From positions 13,113 through 77,112 of the forward strand of contig MTMD02000007.1 of the NCBI GenBank assembly GCA_002010065.2: DNA of 64,000 bases, written 5' to 3'. Shown in pieces: positions 10,004-18,002 of the stretch. Source of the stretch: Candidatus Pyrohabitans jungbluthii (GTDB taxonomy: Archaea > Hydrothermarchaeota > Hydrothermarchaeia > Hydrothermarchaeales > BMS3B). Positions within the stretch are counted from its first letter, which is position 1. Each line of letters begins with the position of its first letter. The translations under genes and the position numbers were made by a program. The notes below the pieces were generated by a model that did not search any database, was not told the origin of the DNA, and was given only the letters and a program-made list of their open reading frames with translations.

Positions 10004-10591
10004 CTATCGCTCTTCCTTTGTTGCAAGTGCAACCTGCCGCTTGTAGCTTTTTAAGCATATTGGACAGCAGAAGTAGCGCTCCACATTTCTAAACTTGTAC
10101 ACATGGGGCTTGGAGATTGCGCTTCCGCAGTACTCGCATGTAAGCTCAGCTTTAATCATCTCCACAGGGGGCTCGCTCTCTTTCAGAACCCCAGTCACCA
10201 CTTCCGCCTCTAGTGACTCTGCCACGCCGCGAAGTGTGTTGACAAGCCTGCCCACGTCGTCGATGTCCTTAACCAGAGCCTTGCAGAATAAGTTCTTCTC
10301 TCCGGTTAGGGAGTAAACCTCCACCACCTCAGGCAGATCCCTGAGAAGCTCAACCGCCTCCTCGCCTGCCTTCATCCTCAACAAAACAACCACAGGCTTC
10401 TCCAGCGCATCCCTGCTTATCTCCACAGTAAATCTGCTTATCACCCCGCTCTCCTTCAGCTTGTCTATCCTCGCCTTTACCGTGGGTCTACTGAGCCTTA
10501 GAAGCTTTGCAATCTCAGCCACAGGCATGCGCGCATCTTCCTGAAGCAGGCGGAGTATCTTCACATCGATAGCATCGAGTTTCAAAACCAT
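10004..10591 (-). CDS. AsnC/Lrp-type regulator with C-terminal TRASH metal-sensing domain (copper-responsive, CopT-like)
   Basis: 195 aa. Residues 1-60 form the AsnC winged helix (LDAIDVKILRLLQEDARMPV and LSRPTVKARIDKLKESGVIS). An Lrp-like alpha/beta core follows. The tail is a TRASH zinc-ribbon-like metal site: CEYCGSAI, then FCCPICLKSYKR, i.e. C-x2-C and C-x3-C. This architecture is that of archaeal copper regulators of the CopR/CopT group. It sits beside a YHS protein, a thioredoxin-like protein and CopA, so copper sensing is the best reading. An ATG preceded by GGGTG was chosen over the adjacent GTG. A minus-strand TATA (TTTTTAAATTT) lies about 25 nt upstream in the shared promoter region with the YHS gene. 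Confidence 0.88.
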   Translation of the reverse strand: MVLKLDAIDVKILRLLQEDARMPVAEIAKLLRLSRPTVKARIDKLKESGVISRFTVEISRDALEKPVVVLLRMKAGEEAVELLRDLPEVVEVYSLTGEKNLFCKALVKDIDDVGRLVNTLRGVAESLEAEVVTGVLKESEPPVEMIKAELTCEYCGSAISKPHVYKFRNVERYFCCPICLKSYKRQVALATKEER

Positions 10592-10697
10592 CACCCTTTA
10601 CATTATCAAATTTAAAAATCACAAGATAAATTAATTTTACAAAATGAAAACAAAAAAGTATATCTGTTTTGCCATAGATTGTTATGCGGTGGTAAAC

Positions 10698-10862
10698 ATG
10701 GCAATAGACCCTGTGTGTAAAATGGAAGTGGACGAGGCGAGCGCGAAGTGGAAGACCGAGTACAAGGGAAAGACATACTACTTCTGCGCTCCCGGATGCA
10801 AGACCGCATTCGAATCTGACCCAGAGAAGTACCTGAGTGGTGGCGGCGAGCCCCACCACTAG
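10698..10862 (+). CDS. YHS-domain protein (copper/heavy-metal locus)
   Basis: 54 aa. The whole protein is one YHS domain: DPVCKMEVDE at the start and YYFCAPGCKTAFESDPEKYL near the end, with Cys7 and the C-x3-C pair as probable metal ligands. YHS domains commonly accompany or are fused to copper P-type ATPases and are thought to bind or hand over the metal in the cytoplasm. The start is the ATG preceded by GCGGTGGT rather than an upstream in-frame ATG which would add 18 unrelated residues. Divergent from the AsnC-TRASH regulator, which likely controls it. Confidence 0.88.
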   Translation: MAIDPVCKMEVDEASAKWKTEYKGKTYYFCAPGCKTAFESDPEKYLSGGGEPHH

Positions 10863-10876
10863 TCTTTTATTTTTTA
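10863..10876 (+). terminator. T-rich terminator after the YHS gene
   Basis: TCTTTTATTTTTT immediately after the stop codon, a T-run of the type that ends archaeal transcription. It abuts the 3' end of the convergent thioredoxin-like gene. Confidence 0.45.
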
Positions 10877-11197
10877 CACAAGCTTCTCTATCGCCTCTAT
10901 GAACTCCTCCCGTGAGGGAAGCGCGTCTAGCCTCTCAACTTCTTTACCAGCCTTGAAAAATACAAAAGTGGGGACGCTGGTAATTTTGGATCTCTCCACG
11001 AGCGCTGGATTCTCCTCCACATTTACGCGGAAGAAGTTGATTTTCCCGGCGTACTCCCTTGCAATCTCCTCAGCGAGGGGCTCAATCTTCTTGCACGGCG
11101 GGCAGGTAGGCAGAGAGAACCATACCATCGCAGGCTTAGCTGAGCGGAGCACCGCTTCGTCGAACTCTTCCTTGCGTATGAATCTGAACATGCTCAT
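10874..11197 (-). CDS. Thioredoxin-like protein
   Basis: 107 aa, a compact thioredoxin fold. The active site is LPTCPPCKKIEP (CPPC in place of the commoner CGPC), and the cis-proline loop is TSVPTFVFFKAG. It would reduce disulfides in the cytoplasm. It is preceded by its own TATA (GGTTATAAACCC on the minus strand, about 30 nt upstream) and lies downstream of copA on the same strand, so it may be part of the metal-stress locus. A second ATG two codons in is equally possible as start. Confidence 0.9.
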   Translation of the reverse strand: MSMFRFIRKEEFDEAVLRSAKPAMVWFSLPTCPPCKKIEPLAEEIAREYAGKINFFRVNVEENPALVERSKITSVPTFVFFKAGKEVERLDALPSREEFIEAIEKLV

Positions 11198-11221
11198 GCT
11201 CTCAGCCTCTTGGTACGGATG

Positions 11222-11231
11222 GGTTTATAAC
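11222..11231 (-). promoter_or_regulatory. TATA box of the thioredoxin-like gene
   Basis: Minus-strand TTATAAACCC about 25-34 nt before the thioredoxin ATG, directly downstream of three tandem hairpins. Confidence 0.5.
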
Positions 11232-11235
11232 CGCC

Positions 11236-11290
11236 ACTCAGCTTACGCTGAGTAGCTGGGCGGGGTTACCCGTCTCACGCGTTAGCGTGA
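11236..11290. repeat. Three tandem short hairpins
   Basis: Three adjacent perfect inverted repeats with 4-nt loops: ACTCAGC-TTAC-GCTGAGT, CGGG-GTTA-CCCG and TCACGC-GTTA-GCGTGA. They fill the space between the copA 3' end and the thioredoxin promoter. Read on the minus strand, the outermost hairpin is followed by GGGTAACC, the signature shared with hairpins at 21471, 34811 and 37512. They may act as a bidirectional terminator or be copies of a small palindromic element. Confidence 0.7.
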
Positions 11291-11312
11291 TAAGGTGACG
11301 AAGAAGGCGCCC

Positions 11313-13766
11313 TTATTTTGCAACCCTCTTAATCTCTGGCACGTAGTTCTTCATCAGCAGGGAGTTGCTAACCACCGAAACGGAGCTCAGCGCCATCGCC
11401 GCAGCCGCCCACTCCGGACGGAAGACTATGCCGAAAAGAATGTAGCCCAGACCAGCGGCGAAGGGGATGAGTATGCTGTTGTAAAACAGCGCCCAGAATA
11501 TATTCTGCTTTATCTTGTTCAGTGTCTTCTCGCTAAGCTGAATCGCGGCAACGACGTCGCGCAGGTCGTCTTTAATGAGCACTATCTCACCGCTCTCTAT
11601 GGCAACGTCAGTACCCGAGCCTATGGCTATGCCCACATCAGCCTGCGCAAGCGCGGGAGCGTCATTTATCCCGTCGCCCACGAAGGCTACTACTTCTCCA
11701 GCCTGCTGGAGGCGTTTAACCTCATTGGCCTTGTCCTGGGGCAAAACCTCAGCCATAACCACATCGATACCCAGCTTCTTTGCTATAGCCTCTGCCGTAC
11801 GCCGATTATCGCCAGTGATCATCGCCACCTTCTTGCCCATGCGATGGAGGTATTCAATCGTTTCGAGGGCGTGCTCCTTTATCTTATCTGCCACTGCGAT
11901 TATGCCTGCTAACGTGCCGTCAATCGCAGCCAGCATCGCTGTCTTTGCCTCGCCCTCAAGCTTTTGGAGCTGCTCTTCTACCTCGGCGCTAATATCTACC
12001 CCGTGCTCCTTCATCAGCGTGCGATTGCCTATAAGCACCTCTCTGCCAGCGACCTTCGCCACGACTCCCTTTCCTGTTATAACCTCAAACTTCTCAGCCT
12101 CGAGAAGCTCCACATTCGCTTCTTTGGCATAGTTTACAATAGCCTGAGCAAGGGGATGCTCCGAGTTCTTCTCTGCACTTGCGACTATGCTCAAAAACTC
12201 CTTCTCGGGCATGCCGAAGGTTAGCACGTCGGTAACCTCTGGCTTGCCCTTCGTGAGTGTGCCCGTCTTGTCGAAGATTACAGTGGTAACCTTTCTTGCC
12301 AGCTCCAGCGCTTCGCCATTGCGTATGAGTATGCCCTGCTCCGCTCCGCGTCCCATGCCGACGGTTAAAGCGGTCGGCGTCGCTAAGCCAAAGGCGCAGG
12401 GGCACGCGATTACCAGCACTGAAATGAGAGATATAAAGGCGAATAGCTCAGGTGGCATTATGCTTACGTTTCCAAAGAACCGCCAGTATATGTAGGAGGC
12501 TATGGCTATTGTAAGCACCACCGGTATGAAATAAGCGACGATTTTGTCGGCAAGGTGCTGTATTGGGGGCTTGCTCGCCTGCGCCTCTTCCACCATCTTT
12601 ATAATCTGCGCCAGAAGCGTGTCCTTGCCCACCTTTGTTGCCCTAAATTTGAGCACACCGTTCTGGTTGAGCGTTGCACCCACCACCTCGTCTCCGGGTT
12701 TTTTCAGGTTGGGGATGGGCTCGCCGGTTATCATGGACTCGTCCACGTAGCTCTCTCCCTCTATCACCACGCCGTCGACGGGTATCTTCTCCCCTGGTTT
12801 CACCACCACGAGGTCGCCAACCTCTACCTCTTCAACCGGCACCTGCATCTCCTTTCCGTCTCTAATCACCGTTGCCGTCTTCGCTTGCAGGCCTATAAGC
12901 TTCTTTATCGCCTCGCTTGTCCTACCCTTCGCTATTGTCTCAAGAAGCCTGCCCAGCATAAGGAAGCTTGCGAGGAGTACCGCCGCCTCGTAGAAAACAT
13001 AACCGCTGGGGAGAAAGCCAAAGGTGGCAAATAAGCTGGATATGTAGGCAGCACCTATACCCATGGCATACATCACATCCATATTTAGTGTGCCATGGGT
13101 TAGTGAGCGATAAGCAGCTACGAATATAGGCTTTGCCACATAGTACATCACCGGCGTGGCAATTATGAACTGAAGCCAGAGAAGGTTGGGAATTTTATCA
13201 AGAGGCAGGCCCAAAAGGTCGCCATAGATAAGCAACAGCAGCACCGCACCCGCGCCGAAGCCTACGAAAACGCGCCTCTTGAGCTCCGCTATGTACTTTT
13301 CTCTGGCCTCGCGCTCAGTGTCACGGGTTTCCTCCTCGGCTAAACCGAGGTATTTGTAGCCCGTCTCCTCTATCGCGTGCCTTATGTCCTCAAGACTTAG
13401 TAAGCCGGCATCGTAGACAACGCGTGCGCTTTCTGTGCCTAGGTTGACGCTCACCTCTTTAACGCCCTCAAGCTTCTTGAGCGCCTTCTCTATCGTGGCG
13501 ACGCACATGGCGCAGGTCATGCCGCCTATCCTTATAATCGCCTCCTTTGTCTCCCTCACCACTCCGTAACCAGTGTCCTCTATCGCCTTGATTATCTGCT
13601 CCAGGGACACCTTCTCAGGGTCATACTTAACCGTCGCGGTCTCTGTGCCAAGGTTCACCGCCGCCTCCTCAACGCCCTCGAGCTTCTTGAGCGCCTTCTC
13701 TATCGTGGCAACGCACATGGCGCAGGTCATGCCCGTGACCTTTATACTAGCCTCCTTAGTAGCCAT
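11313..13766 (-). CDS. copA: CopA, copper-translocating P1B-type ATPase
   Basis: 817 aa, full length. Two N-terminal heavy-metal-associated domains, each with GMTCAMC (residues 12-18 and 82-88). Then membrane helices, the actuator loop TGEP (347-350), the transmembrane CPC metal site (455-457, in [12 protein letters not shown]), the phosphorylation motif DKTGT (499-503), the HP dipeptide in SEHPLAQ and [10 protein letters not shown]. The CPC plus double HMA defines the Cu(I)-exporting P1B-1 group. It pumps copper out of the cytoplasm. The neighbouring AsnC-TRASH regulator, YHS protein and thioredoxin support a copper-resistance role. Its start overlaps the end of a small upstream ORF by 11 nt. 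Confidence 0.96.
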   Translation of the reverse strand: MATKEASIKVTGMTCAMCVATIEKALKKLEGVEEAAVNLGTETATVKYDPEKVSLEQIIKAIEDTGYGVVRETKEAIIRIGGMTCAMCVATIEKALKKLEGVKEVSVNLGTESARVVYDAGLLSLEDIRHAIEETGYKYLGLAEEETRDTEREAREKYIAELKRRVFVGFGAGAVLLLLIYGDLLGLPLDKIPNLLWLQFIIATPVMYYVAKPIFVAAYRSLTHGTLNMDVMYAMGIGAAYISSLFATFGFLPSGYVFYEAAVLLASFLMLGRLLETIAKGRTSEAIKKLIGLQAKTATVIRDGKEMQVPVEEVEVGDLVVVKPGEKIPVDGVVIEGESYVDESMITGEPIPNLKKPGDEVVGATLNQNGVLKFRATKVGKDTLLAQIIKMVEEAQASKPPIQHLADKIVAYFIPVVLTIAIASYIYWRFFGNVSIMPPELFAFISLISVLVIACPCAFGLATPTALTVGMGRGAEQGILIRNGEALELARKVTTVIFDKTGTLTKGKPEVTDVLTFGMPEKEFLSIVASAEKNSEHPLAQAIVNYAKEANVELLEAEKFEVITGKGVVAKVAGREVLIGNRTLMKEHGVDISAEVEEQLQKLEGEAKTAMLAAIDGTLAGIIAVADKIKEHALETIEYLHRMGKKVAMITGDNRRTAEAIAKKLGIDVVMAEVLPQDKANEVKRLQQAGEVVAFVGDGINDAPALAQADVGIAIGSGTDVAIESGEIVLIKDDLRDVVAAIQLSEKTLNKIKQNIFWALFYNSILIPFAAGLGYILFGIVFRPEWAAAAMALSSVSVVSNSLLMKNYVPEIKRVAK

Positions 13767-13917
13767 CTTTTATCCTCCATTTTCCGCTGCGAAGCGCAGT
13801 TTCAATCTCCCATATCTGCGTGCGAGTGAGCCCATACTTCTGTATAATCTCATCTTCCTGCACAACCCCAGTGATAAGCTCCACCAGGTCGCGCAGCTTT
13901 AATGTAATTCTCACCAT
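13756..13917 (-). CDS. Small protein upstream of copA (DUF433-like helix-turn-helix?)
   Basis: 53 aa from the ATG giving [20 protein letters not shown]; a further in-frame ATG lies 8 codons upstream. The segment [20 protein letters not shown] looks like a small DNA-binding helix pair of the kind in DUF433 antitoxin-like proteins, but the match is short and by eye. It overlaps copA by 11 nt and shares its strand, so it is probably co-transcribed with copA; a local regulatory role is a guess. Confidence 0.5.
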   Translation of the reverse strand: MVRITLKLRDLVELITGVVQEDEIIQKYGLTRTQIWEIETALRSGKWRIKDGY

Positions 13918-14127
13918 GAAAAAATATGGCGCAGCGTTCATAGATAAACCTTTTTGTTTTCAAAAAGTTAATCTGCCTCGACGATTTATTATTCATATGA
14001 AACTTGTGGCTTAGACATCTCACAAAATAAAAATTCTGCAAAGCGACCTTTTCAAATTGAAGCGTAGTAAAGTGCGGCAAGTATTAACGAGGTGAAGCTT
14101 CAAGGTTACAATCCCCGAGGTGGTGTT

Positions 14128-14547
14128 ATGGCTGAGCTGAGCGACGAGGAGATAAAGGAGTTGCTTCAAAATGCTAAGACCATAGCTGTGGTGGGTTTTT
14201 CAACCAATCCTGAAAAAGACGCGCATCAGGTGCCTAAAAAGCTTATGGAGCTGGGCTACCGTGTAATCCCCGTGAATCCCTTTGCTGAGGAGATTCTCGG
14301 CGAGCGGTGCTACCCCTCGCTTCGCGAGATTCCGCGCGATGTAAATGTGGATATAGTGGACGTCTTCCGCCCGGCAGAAGAAGTACCGGAGATAGTGGAG
14401 CAGGCGATAGAGATTGGAGCTAAGGCGATATGGCTCCAGCTGGGCATCTCCCACGACGAAGCGGCAAAGCGCGCGAGAGAGGCTGGGCTCAAGGTAATCC
14501 AGAACAGGTGCATAAAGATGGAGCACCTTCGCCTGCTCGGGGAGTAA
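14128..14547 (+). CDS. CoA-binding domain protein (YccU family)
   Basis: 139 aa, one Rossmann CoA-binding domain: KTIAVVGFSTNPEKDAHQVP at the N-terminus, then YRVIPVNPFAEEILGERCYP and a C-terminal NRCIKMEH. This is the stand-alone YccU/HPS-type CoA-binding family, of unclear physiological role, related to the CoA-binding part of ADP-forming acyl-CoA synthetases. The chosen ATG is preceded by GAGGTGG. It precedes the CoA biosynthesis operon on the same strand, with about 40 nt and a separate TATA between. Confidence 0.9.
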   Translation: MAELSDEEIKELLQNAKTIAVVGFSTNPEKDAHQVPKKLMELGYRVIPVNPFAEEILGERCYPSLREIPRDVNVDIVDVFRPAEEVPEIVEQAIEIGAKAIWLQLGISHDEAAKRAREAGLKVIQNRCIKMEHLRLLGE

Positions 14548-14588
14548 ATTGGGTAAAATATTTAATCCACGCAGGAAAAATTGCATCA

Positions 14589-15761
14589 ATGAGCGAAATA
14601 CGTGGAGCAAAGAGTCGAAGACTCTGGGATAAACGCATCGCCCTGTGCGTAACCGGGAGCGCCGCCGCAATCGAGGCACCCCGCCTTGCTCGAGAGCTTC
14701 AGAGGCATGGGGCGAGGGTTAAGGCTTACATGAGTGAGGCAGCTACCAAGATTATTCATCCCTACGCCATGGAGTTCGCCACAGGGAAAAAACCCGTAAC
14801 CGAGATTACAGGTGCCCTTGAGCACCTTGCAGAGTACGATTTAATCCTTATCGCGCCGGCCTCTGCTAATACAATTGCAAAGCTTGCTCACGGTATAGGT
14901 GATACTCCGCCCACGCTTCTCTGCCTATCCTCGCAGGCGAAGCTTCTTCTCGCACCAGCGATGCACCTGGCAATGCATCGCAACCAGGCTGTTAAGGAAA
15001 ATCTTGAGACGCTCAAAAATCGTGGCATAGCCATCGTAGAGCCTATGATTGAAGAGGGTGCCGCCAAGATGGCGCCCATCGCTGAAATCGCTGACTACGC
15101 CATACGTGCGCTCAGCAGCGGGGAGCTTTCTGGTAAGCACGTTGTCGTTACCGCGGGTGCAACCGAGGAAGCAATCGACGCGGTGAGGGTTATAACAAAC
15201 CGCAGCTCGGGTAAAATGGGGCTCGCCTTGGCGAAGGAAGCCTTCTACCGCGGCGCAGATGTGACACTTATCGCGGGAAGGCTGAACGTGGCTCCGCCAA
15301 GATATATCCGTACAGTTAAGGCATTGAGCATAAGCGAGATGCGCGAAGCTGTGGTTGAGGCTGTAAGGGATGCGCACATCTTCATCTCAGCCGCTGCAAT
15401 TGGCGACTTTGTGGTTTCAGACGAGTTTAAAGGCAAGCTGGACTCCACGCGAGAGGTCACGCTTCGCTTAAAGCCAGCGCCCAAGGTGTTAAGAGCGCTT
15501 AGAGAGGAAGGGTTATTCAAAGTCGGCTTTAAGGCGGTTTACGGCGCAACAGAGCAGGAGATGTTAAATGCGGCAAGGCAGATTCTAAAAGAGGCGAACC
15601 TCGACCTCGTCGTGGCCAACGACATTTCCCGTGGCGTATTCGGCTCTGAGGAGAATGAGGTTGTGATAGTAGCTCGTAATGGCGAAGTTGCACTGCCCCG
15701 AATGTCCAAGAGTGAGGTGGCTCAGTACATCTTTGACGAAATTGTAAAGAGGCTTAAATAA
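14589..15761 (+). CDS. coaBC: CoaBC, phosphopantothenoylcysteine decarboxylase / phosphopantothenate-cysteine ligase
   Basis: 390 aa. The N-terminal flavoprotein half (about 1-180) has ALCVTGSAAAIEAPRLAREL, the PASANTIAKLAHGIGD stretch and APAMHLAMHRN. The C-terminal ligase half has HVVVTAGATEEAIDAVRVIT-N and the KMG loop. The bifunctional enzyme joins cysteine to 4-phosphopantothenate and decarboxylates the product to 4-phosphopantetheine. The ATG lies about 28 nt after an AAATATTTAAT TATA, so the mRNA may be leaderless. The stop overlaps the start of the pantoate kinase gene (TAATG), making a tight operon with the upstream steps of the same pathway. Confidence 0.95.
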   Translation: MSEIRGAKSRRLWDKRIALCVTGSAAAIEAPRLARELQRHGARVKAYMSEAATKIIHPYAMEFATGKKPVTEITGALEHLAEYDLILIAPASANTIAKLAHGIGDTPPTLLCLSSQAKLLLAPAMHLAMHRNQAVKENLETLKNRGIAIVEPMIEEGAAKMAPIAEIADYAIRALSSGELSGKHVVVTAGATEEAIDAVRVITNRSSGKMGLALAKEAFYRGADVTLIAGRLNVAPPRYIRTVKALSISEMREAVVEAVRDAHIFISAAAIGDFVVSDEFKGKLDSTREVTLRLKPAPKVLRALREEGLFKVGFKAVYGATEQEMLNAARQILKEANLDLVVANDISRGVFGSEENEVVIVARNGEVALPRMSKSEVAQYIFDEIVKRLK

Positions 15762-16633
15762 TGCGAGCGAGAGCCTTTGCTCCAGCCCACATCACCGGCT
15801 TTTTTGAGGTTTTCCTCACCGGCGATGCCCTTACCTCGGGCTCCCGGGGCGCGGGCGTGGTGCTGAGCGAGGGCGTGGTAACAGAGGTTGAAGTCACCCC
15901 TGCAAGGGAGAGCAGGATTCACGTAGAGATTAGCGACAGAGCGTGCGAGTGTGAGGTCAGTACACATGTCGCCAGAGCTTTGCTTGGCAGATGCTCAGGT
16001 AATTACGAGGTTCGCATTACACATAAAATCAGCGTACCCCAAAGGCAGGGCTTTGGTACAAGTGGCGCGGGAGCGCTGAGCACAGCGATAGCTCTGAACG
16101 AGGCGCTCAATCTCGAGCTCAGCGCAACAGCACTTGCACAGGTGGCGCATCGCGCTGAGGTGGAGTGTCGCACAGGTTTGGGCGACATAATAGCCCAGTT
16201 TACCGGCGGGCTGGTGGTGCGCACCCGCGCTGGCGCTCCCGGCATAGGTGAGGTTGAGAAGTTTTACTCCAACGCCCGCGTGGCTGTTTTTCTTGTGGGC
16301 AAAGGTATAGAAACAAAGAAAGTGCTCTCGTCTCCTGAGGCTTTATCCAGGATAAACCGCGCGGGCAGAGAATGCGTGGAAGAGCTTCTTAGAGATCCAA
16401 GCCTGCAGCGCTTCGTCTCTCTTTCAAAAAAATTCGCCCTTGCAACGGGGCTCGCGAAGGGGAAGGTCGCGAAAGCAATACTTGAGCTTGAGGAGCATGG
16501 CATCGACGCTGGTATGGCAATGCTGGGCGAGGCGGTCTTTGTTATTTCTGAAAAACCAGAGGAGGTCGTTAACCTTCTGGATTACCCCTGTATAACTGCA
16601 AGAGTAGACAACTGCGGGGCGAGGCTGCTATGA
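15761..16633 (+). CDS. Pantoate kinase (archaeal, GHMP family)
   Basis: 290 aa GHMP-fold kinase. Begins RAFAPAHITGFFEVFLTGD and has the ATP-binding loop QRQGFGTSGAGALSTAIAL, the archaeal pantoate kinase variant of the GHMP P-loop, and GLGDIIAQFTGGLVVRT. It phosphorylates pantoate; archaea then condense the product with beta-alanine (phosphopantothenate synthetase), replacing bacterial PanC/CoaA. The partner enzyme is encoded two genes downstream and CoaBC immediately upstream, which makes the assignment secure. Start overlaps the coaBC stop by 1 nt and its own stop overlaps the next start by 4 nt. Confidence 0.93.
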   Translation: MRARAFAPAHITGFFEVFLTGDALTSGSRGAGVVLSEGVVTEVEVTPARESRIHVEISDRACECEVSTHVARALLGRCSGNYEVRITHKISVPQRQGFGTSGAGALSTAIALNEALNLELSATALAQVAHRAEVECRTGLGDIIAQFTGGLVVRTRAGAPGIGEVEKFYSNARVAVFLVGKGIETKKVLSSPEALSRINRAGRECVEELLRDPSLQRFVSLSKKFALATGLAKGKVAKAILELEEHGIDAGMAMLGEAVFVISEKPEEVVNLLDYPCITARVDNCGARLL

Positions 16634-17217
16634 AGCTGCTCCAGAGCATAAGGAACACATTTCTGGCAGGACTCATTGTATTCATACCGCTCGTTGCCAC
16701 GGTGTATGTGCTGTGGTTTGGGTTTGATTTCTTGGACAGCCTTCTCCGCCCCGTGCTGAAACGCGTACTCGGCGTATATCTCCCAGGCTTCGGCCTGGTT
16801 GCGACGCTGCTCTTAATCTTTGCTCTCGGCGCATTGGCAAGGCTCACCCTGGGAAAGCGCGTAGTCGCGGCGCTTGAACAGGCGATAATGCGTATCCCTC
16901 TGGTAAAGACGGTGTACGCCACGGTGAAGCATGCGAGCGAGGCGCTGATAGACAACAAGGCGAGCGGCTTCAAGGGTGTAGTGCTGGTGGAGTACCCGAG
17001 GCGGGGATGCTACGTAATCGGCTTTACCACGGGCGCGAACATAGAGGAAGTGCAGGAGAAGATAAAGGAAAAGGTGATCAATGTGTTCATTCCCACCGCG
17101 CCTAACCCCACCTCGGGCATGGTGATAATAGTGCCAGAAGATGAGGTGATACCCCTGAAGATGACCGTGGAGGAGGGACTCAAGCTGATAGTCTCTGGAG
17201 GTTTTGTGAGAAAATGA
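16630..17217 (+). CDS. DUF502 family membrane protein
   Basis: 195 aa. Two transmembrane segments near the N-terminus (FLAGLIVFIPLVATVYVLWF and FGLVATLLLIFALGALARL), then a soluble domain with KGVVLVEYPRRGCYVIGFTT and FIPTAPNPTSGMVIIVPEDE, which are hallmark DUF502 stretches. The family is widespread and its function is unknown. Here it is embedded by 4-nt overlaps on both sides between pantoate kinase and phosphopantothenate synthetase, so it is co-translated with the CoA pathway, although no direct link to CoA is known. Confidence 0.92.
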   Translation: MKLLQSIRNTFLAGLIVFIPLVATVYVLWFGFDFLDSLLRPVLKRVLGVYLPGFGLVATLLLIFALGALARLTLGKRVVAALEQAIMRIPLVKTVYATVKHASEALIDNKASGFKGVVLVEYPRRGCYVIGFTTGANIEEVQEKIKEKVINVFIPTAPNPTSGMVIIVPEDEVIPLKMTVEEGLKLIVSGGFVRK

Positions 17218-17960
17218 GCGTACCTCGCGACCATCCGCGCTACCATTCGCTTATGCAGCGGGAGAAGCTTGCAAGGGGATATGAGCAGGGGATTACTGTA
17301 ATAGAGGGGCTTATCGCTCATGGCAGGGGCGAAGCCTTCGACTACCTCATAGGCGAAGCCACCGCTGAGCCAGCTAAAAGAGCGATTCGCGCAGCCGCGG
17401 CAACGCTGCTACTCGCCTCTATGCCAGTGATTTCAGTGAACGGCAACACCGCTGCGCTTTGCCCCGCGCAGCTTGTTCACCTCGCGAGGGTAGCGAATGC
17501 AAAGCTGGAGGTGAACCTCTTCTACCGCTCTCGCGAGAGGGCGCGCAGAATCGCTGCTGTGCTTAAGCAAGCGGGCGCTGAGGAAGTGCTTGGGGTGGAG
17601 CCTGAGGCAGAGATTCCAAACCTGAGCAGTGAGCGCAGGCTGGTGGCGAAGCGGGGCATCTACTCAGCGGACGTTGTGCTTCTCGCAATAGAGGATGGTG
17701 ACCGTACCGAGGCTCTGGTTGAGATGGGGAAGAGGGTTATAGCCATAGATTTAAATCCCCTCTCCAGAACGGCGCAGCGTGCAAGCATAACCATAGTGGA
17801 CGAGGTTACGCGTGCACTTCCATTGCTTACCCAGGAGGTGGAGAAGCTGCGCGGTCTCAGCAAGGCGCAACTCGAGGAACTCGCAAGCTTTGACAACCGC
17901 GCTAACTTAAAGGCTATGCTTAGACACATTACCCAGCGCCTCTCTGAGCTTGAGCCGTAG
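17214..17960 (+). CDS. 4-phosphopantoate-beta-alanine ligase (phosphopantothenate synthetase)
   Basis: 248 aa, matching the archaeal phosphopantothenate synthetase family (formerly DUF137): N-terminal PRDHPRYHSLMQREKLARGY, ISVNGNTAALCPAQLV, FYRSRERARRIAAVLKQAGA and AIDLNPLSRTAQRASITIVD are characteristic. It condenses 4-phosphopantoate with beta-alanine using ATP. With pantoate kinase and CoaBC in the same operon it covers the route from pantoate to phosphopantetheine. Last gene of the operon; 42 nt separate it from the next gene, which has its own TATA. Confidence 0.94.
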   Translation: MSVPRDHPRYHSLMQREKLARGYEQGITVIEGLIAHGRGEAFDYLIGEATAEPAKRAIRAAAATLLLASMPVISVNGNTAALCPAQLVHLARVANAKLEVNLFYRSRERARRIAAVLKQAGAEEVLGVEPEAEIPNLSSERRLVAKRGIYSADVVLLAIEDGDRTEALVEMGKRVIAIDLNPLSRTAQRASITIVDEVTRALPLLTQEVEKLRGLSKAQLEELASFDNRANLKAMLRHITQRLSELEP

Positions 17961-17966
17961 CATGAT

Positions 17967-17977
17967 GTCTTTTATAA
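17967..17977 (+). promoter_or_regulatory. TATA box of the GTPBP1-like gene
   Basis: CTTTTATAAAC about 27-36 nt before the ATG, implying an essentially leaderless transcript. Confidence 0.5.
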
Positions 17978-18002
17978 ACGTTATCTATCTTGCAAAGAAA
18001 AA

